DNA of 64,000 nt from contig JAJDCP010000133.1 in NCBI GenBank assembly GCA_029260765.1, positions 62,001-126,000 of the forward strand. The letters are read 5' to 3'. A program made the translations under genes and the position numbers. Source of the stretch: Planctomycetota bacterium (GTDB lineage: Bacteria > Planctomycetota > J058 > JAJDCP01). Positions 37,901-45,278 of this stretch are shown one piece after another. Within the stretch, counting starts at the first letter, position 1, and every line of letters starts with the position of its first letter. The notes under the pieces were generated by a model. It worked only from the letters and a program-made list of their open reading frames with translations. It did not search any database and was not told the DNA's origin.

Positions 37901-38467
37901 GTCGAGCTGAAGTCCCCCGAGGGCAAGGTCCTCAAGACGCTGGAGGTGCCGAACAAGTCCGGTACGATCAATATCAACCACAAAGATGTGGGCCTCGGCT
38001 CCGTAGGATTCTATCGGACTGCGGATCTGAGCCAACGGGTCAAGACCGGAGAGAAATTCACCTACTACTGCGCCGATGGCGATGAGGATTACAGGATCGA
38101 CCAGACCGTCTACATGGTTGCCAGACTCACGGGACCACTGCAGAAGTTTCTGGCCAAGGACAAGAACGCCGTCCGTGTCACGCTCACCGCCATCGAGCAC
38201 GACAGCGCCATCGTCAACAACGACAAGTCGGTCAAAAAATACGACAAGCTCAACTCCTCGGAATTGAAAGGCGGCTACTGCTACGCCAAGCTCAGCGACG
38301 GCTGGATCTACGAGCTCGTGGCGAGGCATGGTCTCGACGAGGACGAAAGCCAGCTCAAGGTCAGCGTCGATGCCCACCTCGAGCTCAGGTCCTCGAAAGG
38401 CGAGGTCTACCGTTCCTTCAAAGCCCGGCGCAAGACGACCAAATATATCTTGATCGACAAGCGTTAG
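34925..38467 (+). CDS. Large toxin-like protein with hydrophobic hairpin and duplicated C-terminal domain
   Basis: 1180 residues; GAGGAG lies 6 nt upstream of the ATG and there is no signal peptide. Residues 1-~560 are mostly helical and charged. A hydrophobic hairpin follows at ~604-645 (VAGSVAGLVGSLLTLAGTAT, then LAIALAAAAIGLVVAFW). The C-terminus holds two copies of a ~150-residue domain, at about 870-1020 and 1022-1180: GDEEYVIDQKVYMVV against GDEDYRIDQTVYMVA, and SLNASEKAGNYCYREL against KLNSSELKGGYCYAKL. A large soluble protein with one membrane-insertion hairpin recalls pore-forming effectors of contractile injection systems (VasX-like), but no secretion gene or immunity gene is evident. 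Function is inferred. Confidence 0.7.
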   Translation: MSDTSALKLNPKPGETFRVNRLLCTPTRIAEAAYRNKLKMDKKHGASQYAAAIMLHNKDIADPKNPKLWTAKHLLQTVKNLKIPATAAVPELMTQARAQKIRAPLRVVNAQLAKKLPAHPSQLSGEFAPLGAFFKKIQALRSHMESHTKIAKQLERILAAGKAVSAYVDYKVVLGGGSKWEKCVDWDVFKKGIFTRRERSVPRVKLKMDARLAQVEKELLYTHDDVEEALKTSWDYRIVRDKLAKQAVDLLKNDDPHTFHPALHSLMLLFDSGSSKVGEWLLTWLSHAFQTLAETRPGHDFVVGRLAVAFLKVRKVGPDKLSTLNESEEIFLKLLKYSITTAKIAKKATPHIPTAISFLGHMWRFVSKIPGFIGSPRSHLSDAATTSINAARAAWNTVKNELAEAVKDSVVFYLHRKYLKFRLSRVDPLKILQGTVKEFDPELFKQARKWQERLHELETRAGAPLSVIELQRGKLAEMPGWTDDAVLALEGALVFLNTIMAFAKFEQAFRDGTSSAKADAVVDLVKLAGDVAGLAYGIQEHALKIRHAQAGIEATAAETALKPIKSAAAKVAVVFAVLDLGYTLYKFYKATADGGKMNWQVAGSVAGLVGSLLTLAGTATTIPGLQAVGLAIALAAAAIGLVVAFWDKIVENPSSIALRTKMQAYEKEAQQTPWWLDDRESIKFRPRLWFEQSSEGSITCHAQCLYPYKTYDELFAAFPRLQQKHPGEKTFFFKLKSSQGVVSAHHPHGILDENGKNQIYRGNVELSPGALFSSFYPHPHYSKKLLPGARMHSPLSVALKGAEAGAALQGSIHYMRFKVGSRYQGESDALSQTFNRILVPASAISAGRINPNKCRVTSGSGPDSIHIKEILFSKTSDGSKPLGAGCYFSYREEGDEEYVIDQKVYMVVKFAGSLKTFVEEGNKISVKFTAIEDDGRFGIDDKSEQTYTSLNASEKAGNYCYRELKDSAIFEMVAKYGKDEKEEILNVGFEVEVELKSPEGKVLKTLEVPNKSGTININHKDVGLGSVGFYRTADLSQRVKTGEKFTYYCADGDEDYRIDQTVYMVARLTGPLQKFLAKDKNAVRVTLTAIEHDSAIVNNDKSVKKYDKLNSSELKGGYCYAKLSDGWIYELVARHGLDEDESQLKVSVDAHLELRSSKGEVYRSFKARRKTTKYILIDKR

Positions 38468-38580
38468 CACTACTGGGTCACGAAGCCCCTTCGCCGCTTC
38501 AGCCTGACACCAGGGTCTGATGTCCTCGCAGCCCTCCCCAATTTCAAGCGATTGGCCGGTGACGTGAGCGTGCGATCCAG

Positions 38581-39303
38581 CTACTGGACAAAGGCGCGAT
38601 ACAGGGTCACAGAACTTCCCGGCAAAGGCTCAACGGCCCGAGCCCGCGCACCATCACTGCCCGCCAGCATCGCTGCGTCCAATCTGTGAACCGCCCGCCA
38701 GACAATATCCTTCGTGGTCACGCTGTAGGGACTTTGGGGCCCCCAGGGAACAGGGTCTAAGCTATACACAGGAATGTGACGGGACAAGATGGCTTTCAGT
38801 GCGACGGGCATCAAGCGTTCAAAGGCGTGCATGTTCATGGGCGTGTTGGCCACGCCCCCCCTGAAAAGAAAGACCCAGCGGCCAGAACGCGTCAGATGAC
38901 GACGCTGAGCATAATAGGGGAGAAGGTTCACGTTGAGTGCGTTTCGCGGCTGAAGCACCAAGGCATTTGGAGGGAGGTTGTCAGCCATCCACAGGGCGGC
39001 CAGGCACTGTGACGAGAAATGGGCCTGGCGGGCTTCTGCTTCGCCACCCATTCGCTGATGGAGCTGGTGAATGGTGGGAAAGGCCAAGCCTGTGATCGCC
39101 ACGATAAGAAAGAGGGGCGCCAGCGCGCGAGGTGGTTTGGCCCAGAGTCTCTTGAGGCCGTCCACCGCCCCCACCAGTCCCTGGGCTGCCAAGTACACAC
39201 ACATGGGTAAGACAAAAACCGCGTAGGTCCCATAGTCAAGAAAGGTCCCCAAGAGCAGCTCATAGAGCATGGCGGCCGAGGGAAAAAGAAGCCAAAACAC
39301 CAC
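38581..39303 (-). CDS. C-terminal half of a TGA-interrupted GT-C type membrane protein
   Basis: This frame continues the 39307-40266 gene without any shift: the codons are CGT TTC TGA CTC GTG, so only one stop codon separates them. A GTG at 39303 could restart translation, but no ribosome site precedes it. It encodes two further membrane helices (WLLFPSAAMLYELLLGTFLD, YAVFVLPMCVYLAAQGLVG), one more (PLFLIVAITGLAF), and a soluble C-terminal domain with LWMADNLPPNALVLQPRNAL, a pattern typical of GT-C enzymes. Confidence 0.65.
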   Translation of the reverse strand: MVFWLLFPSAAMLYELLLGTFLDYGTYAVFVLPMCVYLAAQGLVGAVDGLKRLWAKPPRALAPLFLIVAITGLAFPTIHQLHQRMGGEAEARQAHFSSQCLAALWMADNLPPNALVLQPRNALNVNLLPYYAQRRHLTRSGRWVFLFRGGVANTPMNMHAFERLMPVALKAILSRHIPVYSLDPVPWGPQSPYSVTTKDIVWRAVHRLDAAMLAGSDGARARAVEPLPGSSVTLYRAFVQ

Positions 39304-39306
39304 GAG

Positions 39307-40266
39307 TCAGAAACGTTTGCGTACAAGGAGCCGGACCAGGCCCGCCATCATGAGAAAGCCGTGCGCCCAGACAAGCCCTGTGGGATAAACCGCCATCGGC
39401 AACGCTGCGCTGGCCTCATCAGTACTGAACAATCGGGCGATGAACCCCTCGAATGATGTCCAGAGCCACGCGGGTTCGGTCAACCGTTCCCATTGAACGG
39501 GGGGCGCAATCCCCCTGAGATAGACGAAAAAATCGACCTTCAAGCCGCTTTCAGAGCCCGGGAAAAGCCACCACAGAATCAGGACAAAGAACCCAACGGT
39601 CGTCAGACAGGAACCCAACCAATGCGCCATGCCCCGCCAGCGGTCATTTCCGGGGCGCGTACACAAAATGAACATCCAAATAGGGAAGAAGAACACGGAT
39701 CCCGAATGAGCAGCGATGGCCAGGCCTGCCCATACACCTGCCCTGAGTCGTGCGCGCCGTCCTGTCAATAGCAGAGCATCAATGCTCAACAGTCCCAGAC
39801 ACAACTGGAACATGTAGACTTCCTGGTTCACCGATTCGTGAAGAAAGCAATACGTGGTGACCAGGAGAAGAGTGGTCCAAAGAGCGACTGATTTTGATGC
39901 ACGCTTAGCGTCGCCTCCGCCCTCCATGACATGGCAGACCAAGCTATGAAATCCCCAGATGACACCGACAGCACTCGCAAGCGAGACAAGCGACAGGGCC
40001 AGCGGGGCCGAGACGAAGAGGGAGAGACATCGACTGAAGAGGTTATGAAGAATGTAGGGTGAATGGGGAAGAAAGCCCTCCCGAGCACAGAGCGCATACT
40101 CGGCCGCATCCCATCCGGCGGGGTAATCCCGAACCAACCCGAAGCTCAAGCAAACCAACGCCCCACTCATGGCCAACAGCACACGGGAAGAACCCGACTT
40201 GGCCAGCATGGCGTTCTGGATGTTCATAGTCATTTCGCAGATGACGATGGATATGGGTTGGTCCAC
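39307..40266 (-). CDS. N-terminal half of a GT-C (DUF2723/TMEM260-like) glycosyltransferase, ending at an in-frame TGA
   Basis: 319 residues from a GTG; an ATG 11 codons in is also possible. It is multispanning. The GT-C catalytic-loop signature appears as DYPAGWDAAEYALCAREG, followed by a PY-x-HNLF segment equivalent to the PGYPLY motif of DUF2723 proteins. HESVNQEVYMFQLCLGLLS matches the conserved 'xEVY' helix. The frame stops at TGA 39307-39309 in the middle of the membrane domain and continues in frame downstream. Either a nonsense mutation, readthrough, or a base-calling error. Lies 10 nt after the Uma2-type gene. Confidence 0.7.
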   Translation of the reverse strand: MDQPISIVICEMTMNIQNAMLAKSGSSRVLLAMSGALVCLSFGLVRDYPAGWDAAEYALCAREGFLPHSPYILHNLFSRCLSLFVSAPLALSLVSLASAVGVIWGFHSLVCHVMEGGGDAKRASKSVALWTTLLLVTTYCFLHESVNQEVYMFQLCLGLLSIDALLLTGRRARLRAGVWAGLAIAAHSGSVFFFPIWMFILCTRPGNDRWRGMAHWLGSCLTTVGFFVLILWWLFPGSESGLKVDFFVYLRGIAPPVQWERLTEPAWLWTSFEGFIARLFSTDEASAALPMAVYPTGLVWAHGFLMMAGLVRLLVRKRF

Positions 40267-40276
40267 CGTAACGAAT

Positions 40277-40822
40277 TCAGCCCTCGCCGAAGACCTTCTC
40301 CACAGGAAGCCGGATATCGGGCAATGCCCTGGGAGTCAGGGTTTCTCCAGGCCGATGGCGGCTCACGCTCGAATAGCTCCCATCGGGATCCGGATCGCGG
40401 TGGACATCGACCTTGCGGCCCACGAGGTCAACGATCCAGACTTCCGCCACGCCCGCGCTCGCATACAAAGGGAGCTTGAGCTTGCGGTCGCGCTCCAAGC
40501 TGGAATCACTGACCTCGATCAAGAGGAGCAGGTCTTTTGCAGCTGGATGTCCTCGACCAGGACAAGCGAGCACGACATCGGGTTCGGGTTCGGAGTTGGG
40601 AAGCAGGCGGATGGGATTCTGGATGCGGACGCGTGCCCGGTCGCCGACGGCCGGGACGAAGAAGCGGTTGAGGTCATCCACACAGTCTGCGTGCTCATCG
40701 CCGATCGGCGTCATGGCAACAATCTCTCCGTCCAGAAGCTCGACGCGGTCGTCAGCCGTCAAGATCTCTGCCTGGATCATGCGCTCGTATTCGTCGACAG
40801 TGAACCGGCGCCGCTCGATCAT
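40277..40822 (-). CDS. Uma2/DUF820-family PD-(D/E)XK nuclease-like protein
   Basis: 181 residues from the ATG at 40822. The family pattern is complete: RFTVDEYERM, ELLDGEIVAMTPIGDEH, PEPDVVLACPG (catalytic Asp), LLLIEVSDSSLERDRKLKLPLYASAGVAEV shown here by LLLIEVSDSSLERDRKLK (Glu and Lys), then EVWIVDL. Proteins of this family occur in many copies in cyanobacteria and planctomycetes and have a restriction-endonuclease fold; their cellular role is not established. Upstream (40823-41036) is 214 nt without a gene. Confidence 0.9.
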   Translation of the reverse strand: MIERRRFTVDEYERMIQAEILTADDRVELLDGEIVAMTPIGDEHADCVDDLNRFFVPAVGDRARVRIQNPIRLLPNSEPEPDVVLACPGRGHPAAKDLLLLIEVSDSSLERDRKLKLPLYASAGVAEVWIVDLVGRKVDVHRDPDPDGSYSSVSRHRPGETLTPRALPDIRLPVEKVFGEG

Positions 40823-41036
40823 TACGCCACCACTGACCCCTGCTTGTGTCAGCATACCCTACCCCTGTTCGCAGTCGGGCCGCCGCGGATTGCGGGTCCT
40901 CGGCCCAACCCTTGCATGTTAGCCGAAGCCCACACAACGAGCGAGGAAAGCTACTTGATGGGCAAGGGCTGGGACCCAACAGCCCCCAAGCACGGAGCTG
41001 TCGACACGCAGGACGGACGTGCAAGCCCGGGAAGGC

Positions 41037-42098
41037 TCAGACCCGCACAGCCTCGTGCAGCACCACGCCGTCCAGCTCGCTGATGAACTCGGCTCCAAAC
41101 GCCATCGAGGGGGTCAGCGCGCCGGCCGGCACTCCCTCGAGCACCCGCTGCATGGCTCGCAGCGAGGCATCCGCCGTCAGGCTGTAGCCCTCCGGAGTCG
41201 TCAGCGTGCGGCTCAGCACGTCTCCGTGAGGATTCCGCACCTCACCCCAGACCTGGGAAGACCCGCGGGCCCGGGCCTCGGCATCGGGTCCCTTGACGCG
41301 CCACTCGACAAGTTTCTTCAGCGCCGCCTGCACAGGACCGAGGCCGAGCAGTGGGGCTGCGTGCGCGCTCATCCGCATCCACTTGAGCTGCGAGGGGGGC
41401 AGGGACATATAGACCCGGATATTGCCGATACCCGTCGAGTAGTAGGCCGTGCTGATATCGCCCCAGGGAATGCCAACGCAGTGCCGCGACTTGTCTTGGA
41501 AGGGAATCCAGCGGGTGCGCGAGCCGACCCCAACTTGCGTGATGCAGCCGTGGATGCGCTCGGCGTTGCCCTGCGAGAGACCTTCCACGATCGTCTTGCT
41601 GGTGCCGACGCTGGGCCCGCCAGCCCCGTGGAAGGCGAGCTCCAGGTGCGAAGCGTCGCCGAGCTCGGCGGCCAGCAGCGCCGCCAGACAATCAGTGGGC
41701 ACGACGTCGAAGCCCACCCCTGGAATCAGACTGACTCCGGCAGCGCGTGCCGCCGTGTCCCGCGCGTGCACCGCCTCGAAGACCGAGACTTCGCCCGTGA
41801 TGTCCAAGTAGTGGCAGCCCCGCTCGAGGCAGGCGTCGACCATCGGCCGTGAAGTCTTCGAGAAGGGGCCAGCCGCATGCAGGACCGCATCGATGTCCTG
41901 CAGGCCGGCTCGCAGGTCTGCCGGCTCATCGAGATCGATCACCCGGAACTCGAGGTCCAGGGCACGCGCCTCGGCCTCCAGCTTCTCGGCAGAACGCCCG
42001 GCCAGCACCGGAGACATCCCGCGCGACACGGCCAGTTTGGCCGTGAGGGCTCCCGTGTACCCGTAGGCCCCGTAGAGCATCCAGCGTCTTTCGCTCAA
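41037..42098 (-). CDS. Saccharopine-dehydrogenase-like NADP-binding reductase
   Basis: 353 residues from a TTG with AGGAGG 8 nt upstream. The Rossmann motif is YGAYGYTGALTAKLA, followed by LAGRSAEKLEAEA, VIDLDEPADL, VLHAAGPFSKTSRPMVDACL and HYLDITGE. This is the COG3268 pattern (trans-acting enoyl reductase / short saccharopine-dehydrogenase-like proteins). No ELASxR-type lysine-pathway motif is present, so lysine metabolism is unlikely. Probably reduces a lipid- or polyketide-type substrate. It is divergent from the small 42261 ORF and rhomboid-like gene. Confidence 0.88.
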   Translation of the reverse strand: MSERRWMLYGAYGYTGALTAKLAVSRGMSPVLAGRSAEKLEAEARALDLEFRVIDLDEPADLRAGLQDIDAVLHAAGPFSKTSRPMVDACLERGCHYLDITGEVSVFEAVHARDTAARAAGVSLIPGVGFDVVPTDCLAALLAAELGDASHLELAFHGAGGPSVGTSKTIVEGLSQGNAERIHGCITQVGVGSRTRWIPFQDKSRHCVGIPWGDISTAYYSTGIGNIRVYMSLPPSQLKWMRMSAHAAPLLGLGPVQAALKKLVEWRVKGPDAEARARGSSQVWGEVRNPHGDVLSRTLTTPEGYSLTADASLRAMQRVLEGVPAGALTPSMAFGAEFISELDGVVLHEAVRV

Positions 42099-42260
42099 GG
42101 GAGATCCCTCCTGCCTCCGGCCCGATTCCGCGGCTTTGCCGGAGGGCTTCAGGAGAACACAAAAGCCCGGCAGACGCAATCGTGGGCGTGTTTGGAGCCG
42201 GACGGCTGTTATCTTGTGCAGTTCTTCTATAATGGGCATCCACTATGCGGGAGGCCGGCG

Positions 42261-42377
42261 TTGGACCCCAAAGCGTTGAAGAAACGTTGGCAGCGCGTGC
42301 TCGAGGAGCAGGCCCCGCTCGACCGCATGCGCAGCCTGTTCTGTCCTCCGGAATCATCGCCCCCGCCCCCCGAATAG
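42261..42377 (+). CDS. Possible 38-residue small protein
   Basis: A TTG start with GGGAGG 7 nt upstream encodes a charged helix (MDPKALKKRWQRVLEEQAPL) and a proline-rich tail ending SPPPPE. Composition and ribosome site support a small protein, but it is short and could be chance. It precedes the rhomboid-like gene by 151 nt. Confidence 0.4.
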   Translation: MDPKALKKRWQRVLEEQAPLDRMRSLFCPPESSPPPPE

Positions 42378-42528
42378 CAATGCCGGAAACAGATGATCGC
42401 CGACATCTGACGCCCGCCACAGGGGGAACACCCAAGCTCCGCCGTGTGGCTTTGAAAACATCCTGACCTTGGAGTACAGTAGGGATGCTGGGCAGCCTCA
42501 CCCTGCCAGCAGGAGCGACGACCGGCCA

Positions 42529-43344
42529 GTGATCTACAAGAGACGTGCGCCCTTCCTCAGCTCGGGAAAACCGGGCCATCTCATCGCGGTCAAATTCCTG
42601 ATGGTCGCGCACAGTATGCTGTTTGGCTTCCAGATCCTGTTTGCGAAGGAAGCGGACATTCTGCAGCAGTGCGGCGCCCTGGCTCCTCAAGTCCTCGAGC
42701 AGGGCGAGGTCTGGCGGTTGTGGACGGCGCTGCTTTTCCAGCCCTCCATCGTGAGCTGGGGCATGACGATGGTCGGCCTGGTGGTCTTTGGCCGCACCGT
42801 CGAGCACATCTGGGGCACGCGCCGGCTGTTCACGCTCTACCTGGGTTCGGCGGCGCTGGTGTTCCTGCCTACGCTGCTGCTCGGCGACAGCGGGACGCTC
42901 TGGTACGGCTCGCTGGGTCCTGTCGTCGCTGTCGCGGCGGTCTATTGGCTGCTGTATCCAGACAAGTGGGTGCTCAGCTTGATTCCTGCCTGGGCGGGCT
43001 TCGTCAGTTTCGGCATGCTTGCCTCTCTGGTGTTGTATCTGCTGGCGGCCGAAGGCACGGGCAACTTCGTTTCGACCCAGATCCCCGTCTTCGGCGCGTT
43101 GGCTGGGATCCTGATCTTCTATCTTGAGTATTTCGGCCACAAAGCCTGGGTGCGCTTGCAGGCACGCCGTGAGATCTCTGCTTTTCAGGGCGAGCTCGAG
43201 ATGCGCGATAGGGTCGACCGGCTGCTGGAGAAGATCTCGATCGGCGGCATCGACAGCCTGTCGCGTGCGGAACGCAAGTTCCTGTTGCAGGCCAGCAAGA
43301 AGTTCCGCCAGAAGCTGGCCTCACACCAAGTCAGCCCGTTCTGA
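42529..43344 (+). CDS. Rhomboid-like membrane protein lacking the catalytic motif, with DUF6576-like tail
   Basis: 271 residues from a GTG (AGGAG is 13 nt away, so the start is uncertain). Six hydrophobic helices. The rhomboid scaffold shows as WRLWTALLFQPS, GRTVEHIWGTRRLFTLYLGS and a small-residue helix. The protease motif GxSG is replaced by WYGSLGPV and the His/Asn of helix 2 (HLxxN) are not seen, so it is probably an inactive rhomboid. The cytoplasmic tail RVDRLLEKISIGGIDSLSRA and ERKFLLQASKKFR is the tail often fused to such proteins. Linked to the next gene by 8 nt. Confidence 0.75.
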   Translation: MIYKRRAPFLSSGKPGHLIAVKFLMVAHSMLFGFQILFAKEADILQQCGALAPQVLEQGEVWRLWTALLFQPSIVSWGMTMVGLVVFGRTVEHIWGTRRLFTLYLGSAALVFLPTLLLGDSGTLWYGSLGPVVAVAAVYWLLYPDKWVLSLIPAWAGFVSFGMLASLVLYLLAAEGTGNFVSTQIPVFGALAGILIFYLEYFGHKAWVRLQARREISAFQGELEMRDRVDRLLEKISIGGIDSLSRAERKFLLQASKKFRQKLASHQVSPF

Positions 43345-43352
43345 TTCCGCCT

Positions 43353-44924
43353 ATGCGTGTGCGTGTGCACAACCTGAGCGCGGACCTCGACACGCCTGCC
43401 GAGAAGTTGCTGCCCGAAGTCTACGCACGGCTGGCCTGCGCCCCTGGCGACATCGCGGGCTGGCAGCTGGCGCGTCGGGCGGTCGATGCCCGGCGTGGGC
43501 GTGTGCGGCTGGTGTACTCCCTCGATGTCGAGCTCGGTCCGGGCTGTTTTGGACCACTCCCTCAGCGGGTGAAAACCCTGGGAGAGCCGACCGAGCCCTT
43601 CGCCGGCCTGCCGCAAGCCGGCGCATCAAGCTCCGGATTGCGGCCGATCGTGGTCGGAGCGGGGCCGGGAGGGCTGCTGGCCAGCTATGTCCTGGCGCGC
43701 TGCGGACGCCCTCCCTTGCTCTTGGAGCGGGGTCGGCCCGTCGAGCGGCGCATCAAGGACATCGGTCGGCTGCTGCGCTACCGTGAGCTCGACCCTGAGT
43801 CGAACATCCTCTTCGGCGAAGGGGGCGCCGGCACCTTCTCGGATGGCAAGCTGCGCACCAACCTGAAGAGTCCCTGGATTGAGGATGTACTGCGGCTGTT
43901 CGTCAGCTGCGGCGCCCCCGAGCGCATTCTGACCGACGCCCGCCCGCATATCGGCACCAACCTGCTCTGGAAGATGCTGGCCCGGCTGCGCGCAGAGCTT
44001 GAGCGGCTCGGCGTGACGTTCTGTTTCGAGACCCGGGTCGACCGGCTGGAGGCCGATGGGGCGCACGTGCTGGTTGGGGCGCAGCAGCGCTCATGGCGCA
44101 CCGACACGCTCATGCTGGCCGTGGGCCACAGCGCCCGGGACGTGTTCACACTGCTCCAGGACATGGGAGCACCACTGGAACGCAAACCGTTCCAGATGGG
44201 CGTTCGGATCGAGCATCCGCGGGCCGAGATCGATGCCATCCAGTACGGGGCGAGTCTCGGCCATGCCGCGCTGCGGGACGAAGGCGCGGAGTACCGGCTG
44301 AGCGCCGAAGGGGTGACCACCTTCTGCATGTGCCCCGGCGGTATGATCGTACCTGCTTTCTCCGAAGCGGGGGGCCTGTGCTTGAACGGAATGAGCTTGA
44401 GCGACCGCCGGCATCCGTTCTCGAACTCCGGGGTGGTTGCGACGGTCTGGCCGGAGGATCTGCCCGGTGACGATCCGCTGGCGGGAGTTCGGCTGCAACG
44501 CGAGGTGGAACGTGCCGCCCATCGCGCCGGAGGTGGGGACGGACGCGCGCCTGCGGCGGGGCTGCGCGCCTTTGTCCGCAACGAACGCAGCCCAGCGCTG
44601 GGGAGAGGCTCCTACAAGTTGGGGGTATTCCCCGCCGACCTGAGCCAGGTCCTGCCGGGCGGCTTGCTCACCCAGATCCAGAAGGGACTGGCAGCCTTCG
44701 CGGGCAAGATGCCTGGCTTCCTGAGCGCAGAGGCGATGGTTTTGGCAGCAGAGGCTCGCTGCTCTTCGCCGGTGCGTATGGTTCGGGAACGCGAGACCCG
44801 GAGCATGCCCGGTTTTCCGGCCATCTACCCGATCGGAGAAGGGGCAGGCTATGCGGGCGGCATCATGACCGCGGCCATCGACGGCATCAAGTCCGCGCTG
44901 GCTGCGCTCAGCCAAGCCGGCTGA
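43353..44924 (+). CDS. FAD-dependent dehydrogenase (COG2509 family)
   Basis: 523 residues. A ~95-residue N-terminal ferredoxin-like domain precedes the FAD Rossmann motif PIVVGAGPGGLLASYVLA (~100-117) and LLLERGRPVERR. The hallmark stretch ESNILFGEGGAGTFSDGKL is diagnostic of the COG2509 'uncharacterised FAD-dependent dehydrogenase' group; later motifs AVGHSARD, FQMGVRIEHP, CMCPGG and the C-terminal GEGAGYAGGIMTAAIDG confirm FAD binding. The physiological substrate is unknown. Follows the rhomboid-like gene by 8 nt, probably the same transcript. Confidence 0.92.
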   Translation: MRVRVHNLSADLDTPAEKLLPEVYARLACAPGDIAGWQLARRAVDARRGRVRLVYSLDVELGPGCFGPLPQRVKTLGEPTEPFAGLPQAGASSSGLRPIVVGAGPGGLLASYVLARCGRPPLLLERGRPVERRIKDIGRLLRYRELDPESNILFGEGGAGTFSDGKLRTNLKSPWIEDVLRLFVSCGAPERILTDARPHIGTNLLWKMLARLRAELERLGVTFCFETRVDRLEADGAHVLVGAQQRSWRTDTLMLAVGHSARDVFTLLQDMGAPLERKPFQMGVRIEHPRAEIDAIQYGASLGHAALRDEGAEYRLSAEGVTTFCMCPGGMIVPAFSEAGGLCLNGMSLSDRRHPFSNSGVVATVWPEDLPGDDPLAGVRLQREVERAAHRAGGGDGRAPAAGLRAFVRNERSPALGRGSYKLGVFPADLSQVLPGGLLTQIQKGLAAFAGKMPGFLSAEAMVLAAEARCSSPVRMVRERETRSMPGFPAIYPIGEGAGYAGGIMTAAIDGIKSALAALSQAG

Positions 44925-44963
44925 GCATCCCCGTCTGCTCCGTACTTCCAGAGACGGCCAAAC

Positions 44964-44992
44964 GTTTCATAGTCGCAACGATGCGACGAAAC
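44964..44992. repeat. Bulged 11-bp hairpin after FAD dehydrogenase gene
   Basis: GTTTC and GTCGCA pair with TGCGAC and GAAAC around an ACGA loop, with a 3-nt ATA bulge. It lies 40 nt after the stop codon. No T-run follows, so it may be a transcript 3'-end stabiliser or a regulatory RNA stem. Confidence 0.5.
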
Positions 44993-45013
44993 CCCCGGTA
45001 CTTGAAACACAAT

Positions 45014-45036
45014 CGCATGGCGCAGTGCGCCATGCG
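45014..45036. repeat. 11-bp perfect palindrome with 1-nt centre
   Basis: CGCATGGCGCA and TGCGCCATGCG flank a single G. It is 90 nt upstream of the sigma-54-type promoter, the distance range used by enhancer-binding activators, and could be an activator site. A hairpin is the alternative. Confidence 0.5.
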
Positions 45037-45126
45037 CAGAGATCTCAGGCCTCCGTTCGAGCTCCACGCTTGGAGCCACAGGCCTCTCGGCAAGAATCTG
45101 CAAAAAAATCCGAGTGCAGGCATCTT

Positions 45127-45142
45127 TGGCACGCCCCATGCA
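45127..45142 (+). promoter_or_regulatory. Sigma-54 (-24/-12) promoter candidate
   Basis: TGGCACGCCCCATGCA matches TGGCACG-N4-TTGCA with one mismatch; GG and GC are separated by exactly 10 nt. Predicted transcription start is near 45153, giving a ~125-nt leader for the transglutaminase gene. The rpoN gene is in this window. Confidence 0.55.
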
Positions 45143-45278
45143 TCGCAATCCGCCGGACAGACCGATTCTGGATCGTACACCCACCGCCGCGCGGCTGCGC
45201 GGTGACACGCAAATGTTGCGTCTGCTGGGGATCCCGTCTCGTCCAGCTGTTGACACTCTTGATAATGGGAGACACACG

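Larger units (their letters stand above)
44925..45278. other. Structured intergenic region upstream of transglutaminase gene
   Basis: 354 nt without a gene. It contains two strong hairpins (44964-44992 and 45014-45036), a weaker GCTCC/GGAGC stem near 45056-45073, a sigma-54-type promoter at 45127-45142 and GGGAG just before the ATG at 45279. Confidence 0.65.

Noticed and set aside
42378..42466. Short plus-strand frame MPETDDRRHL...
   Set aside because: 28 codons only, no ribosome site, and proline/threonine-rich tail without protein features.
45250..45266. TTGACA and GATAAT just before the transglutaminase ATG
   Set aside because: They are only 5 nt apart, far from the 17-nt sigma-70 spacing.
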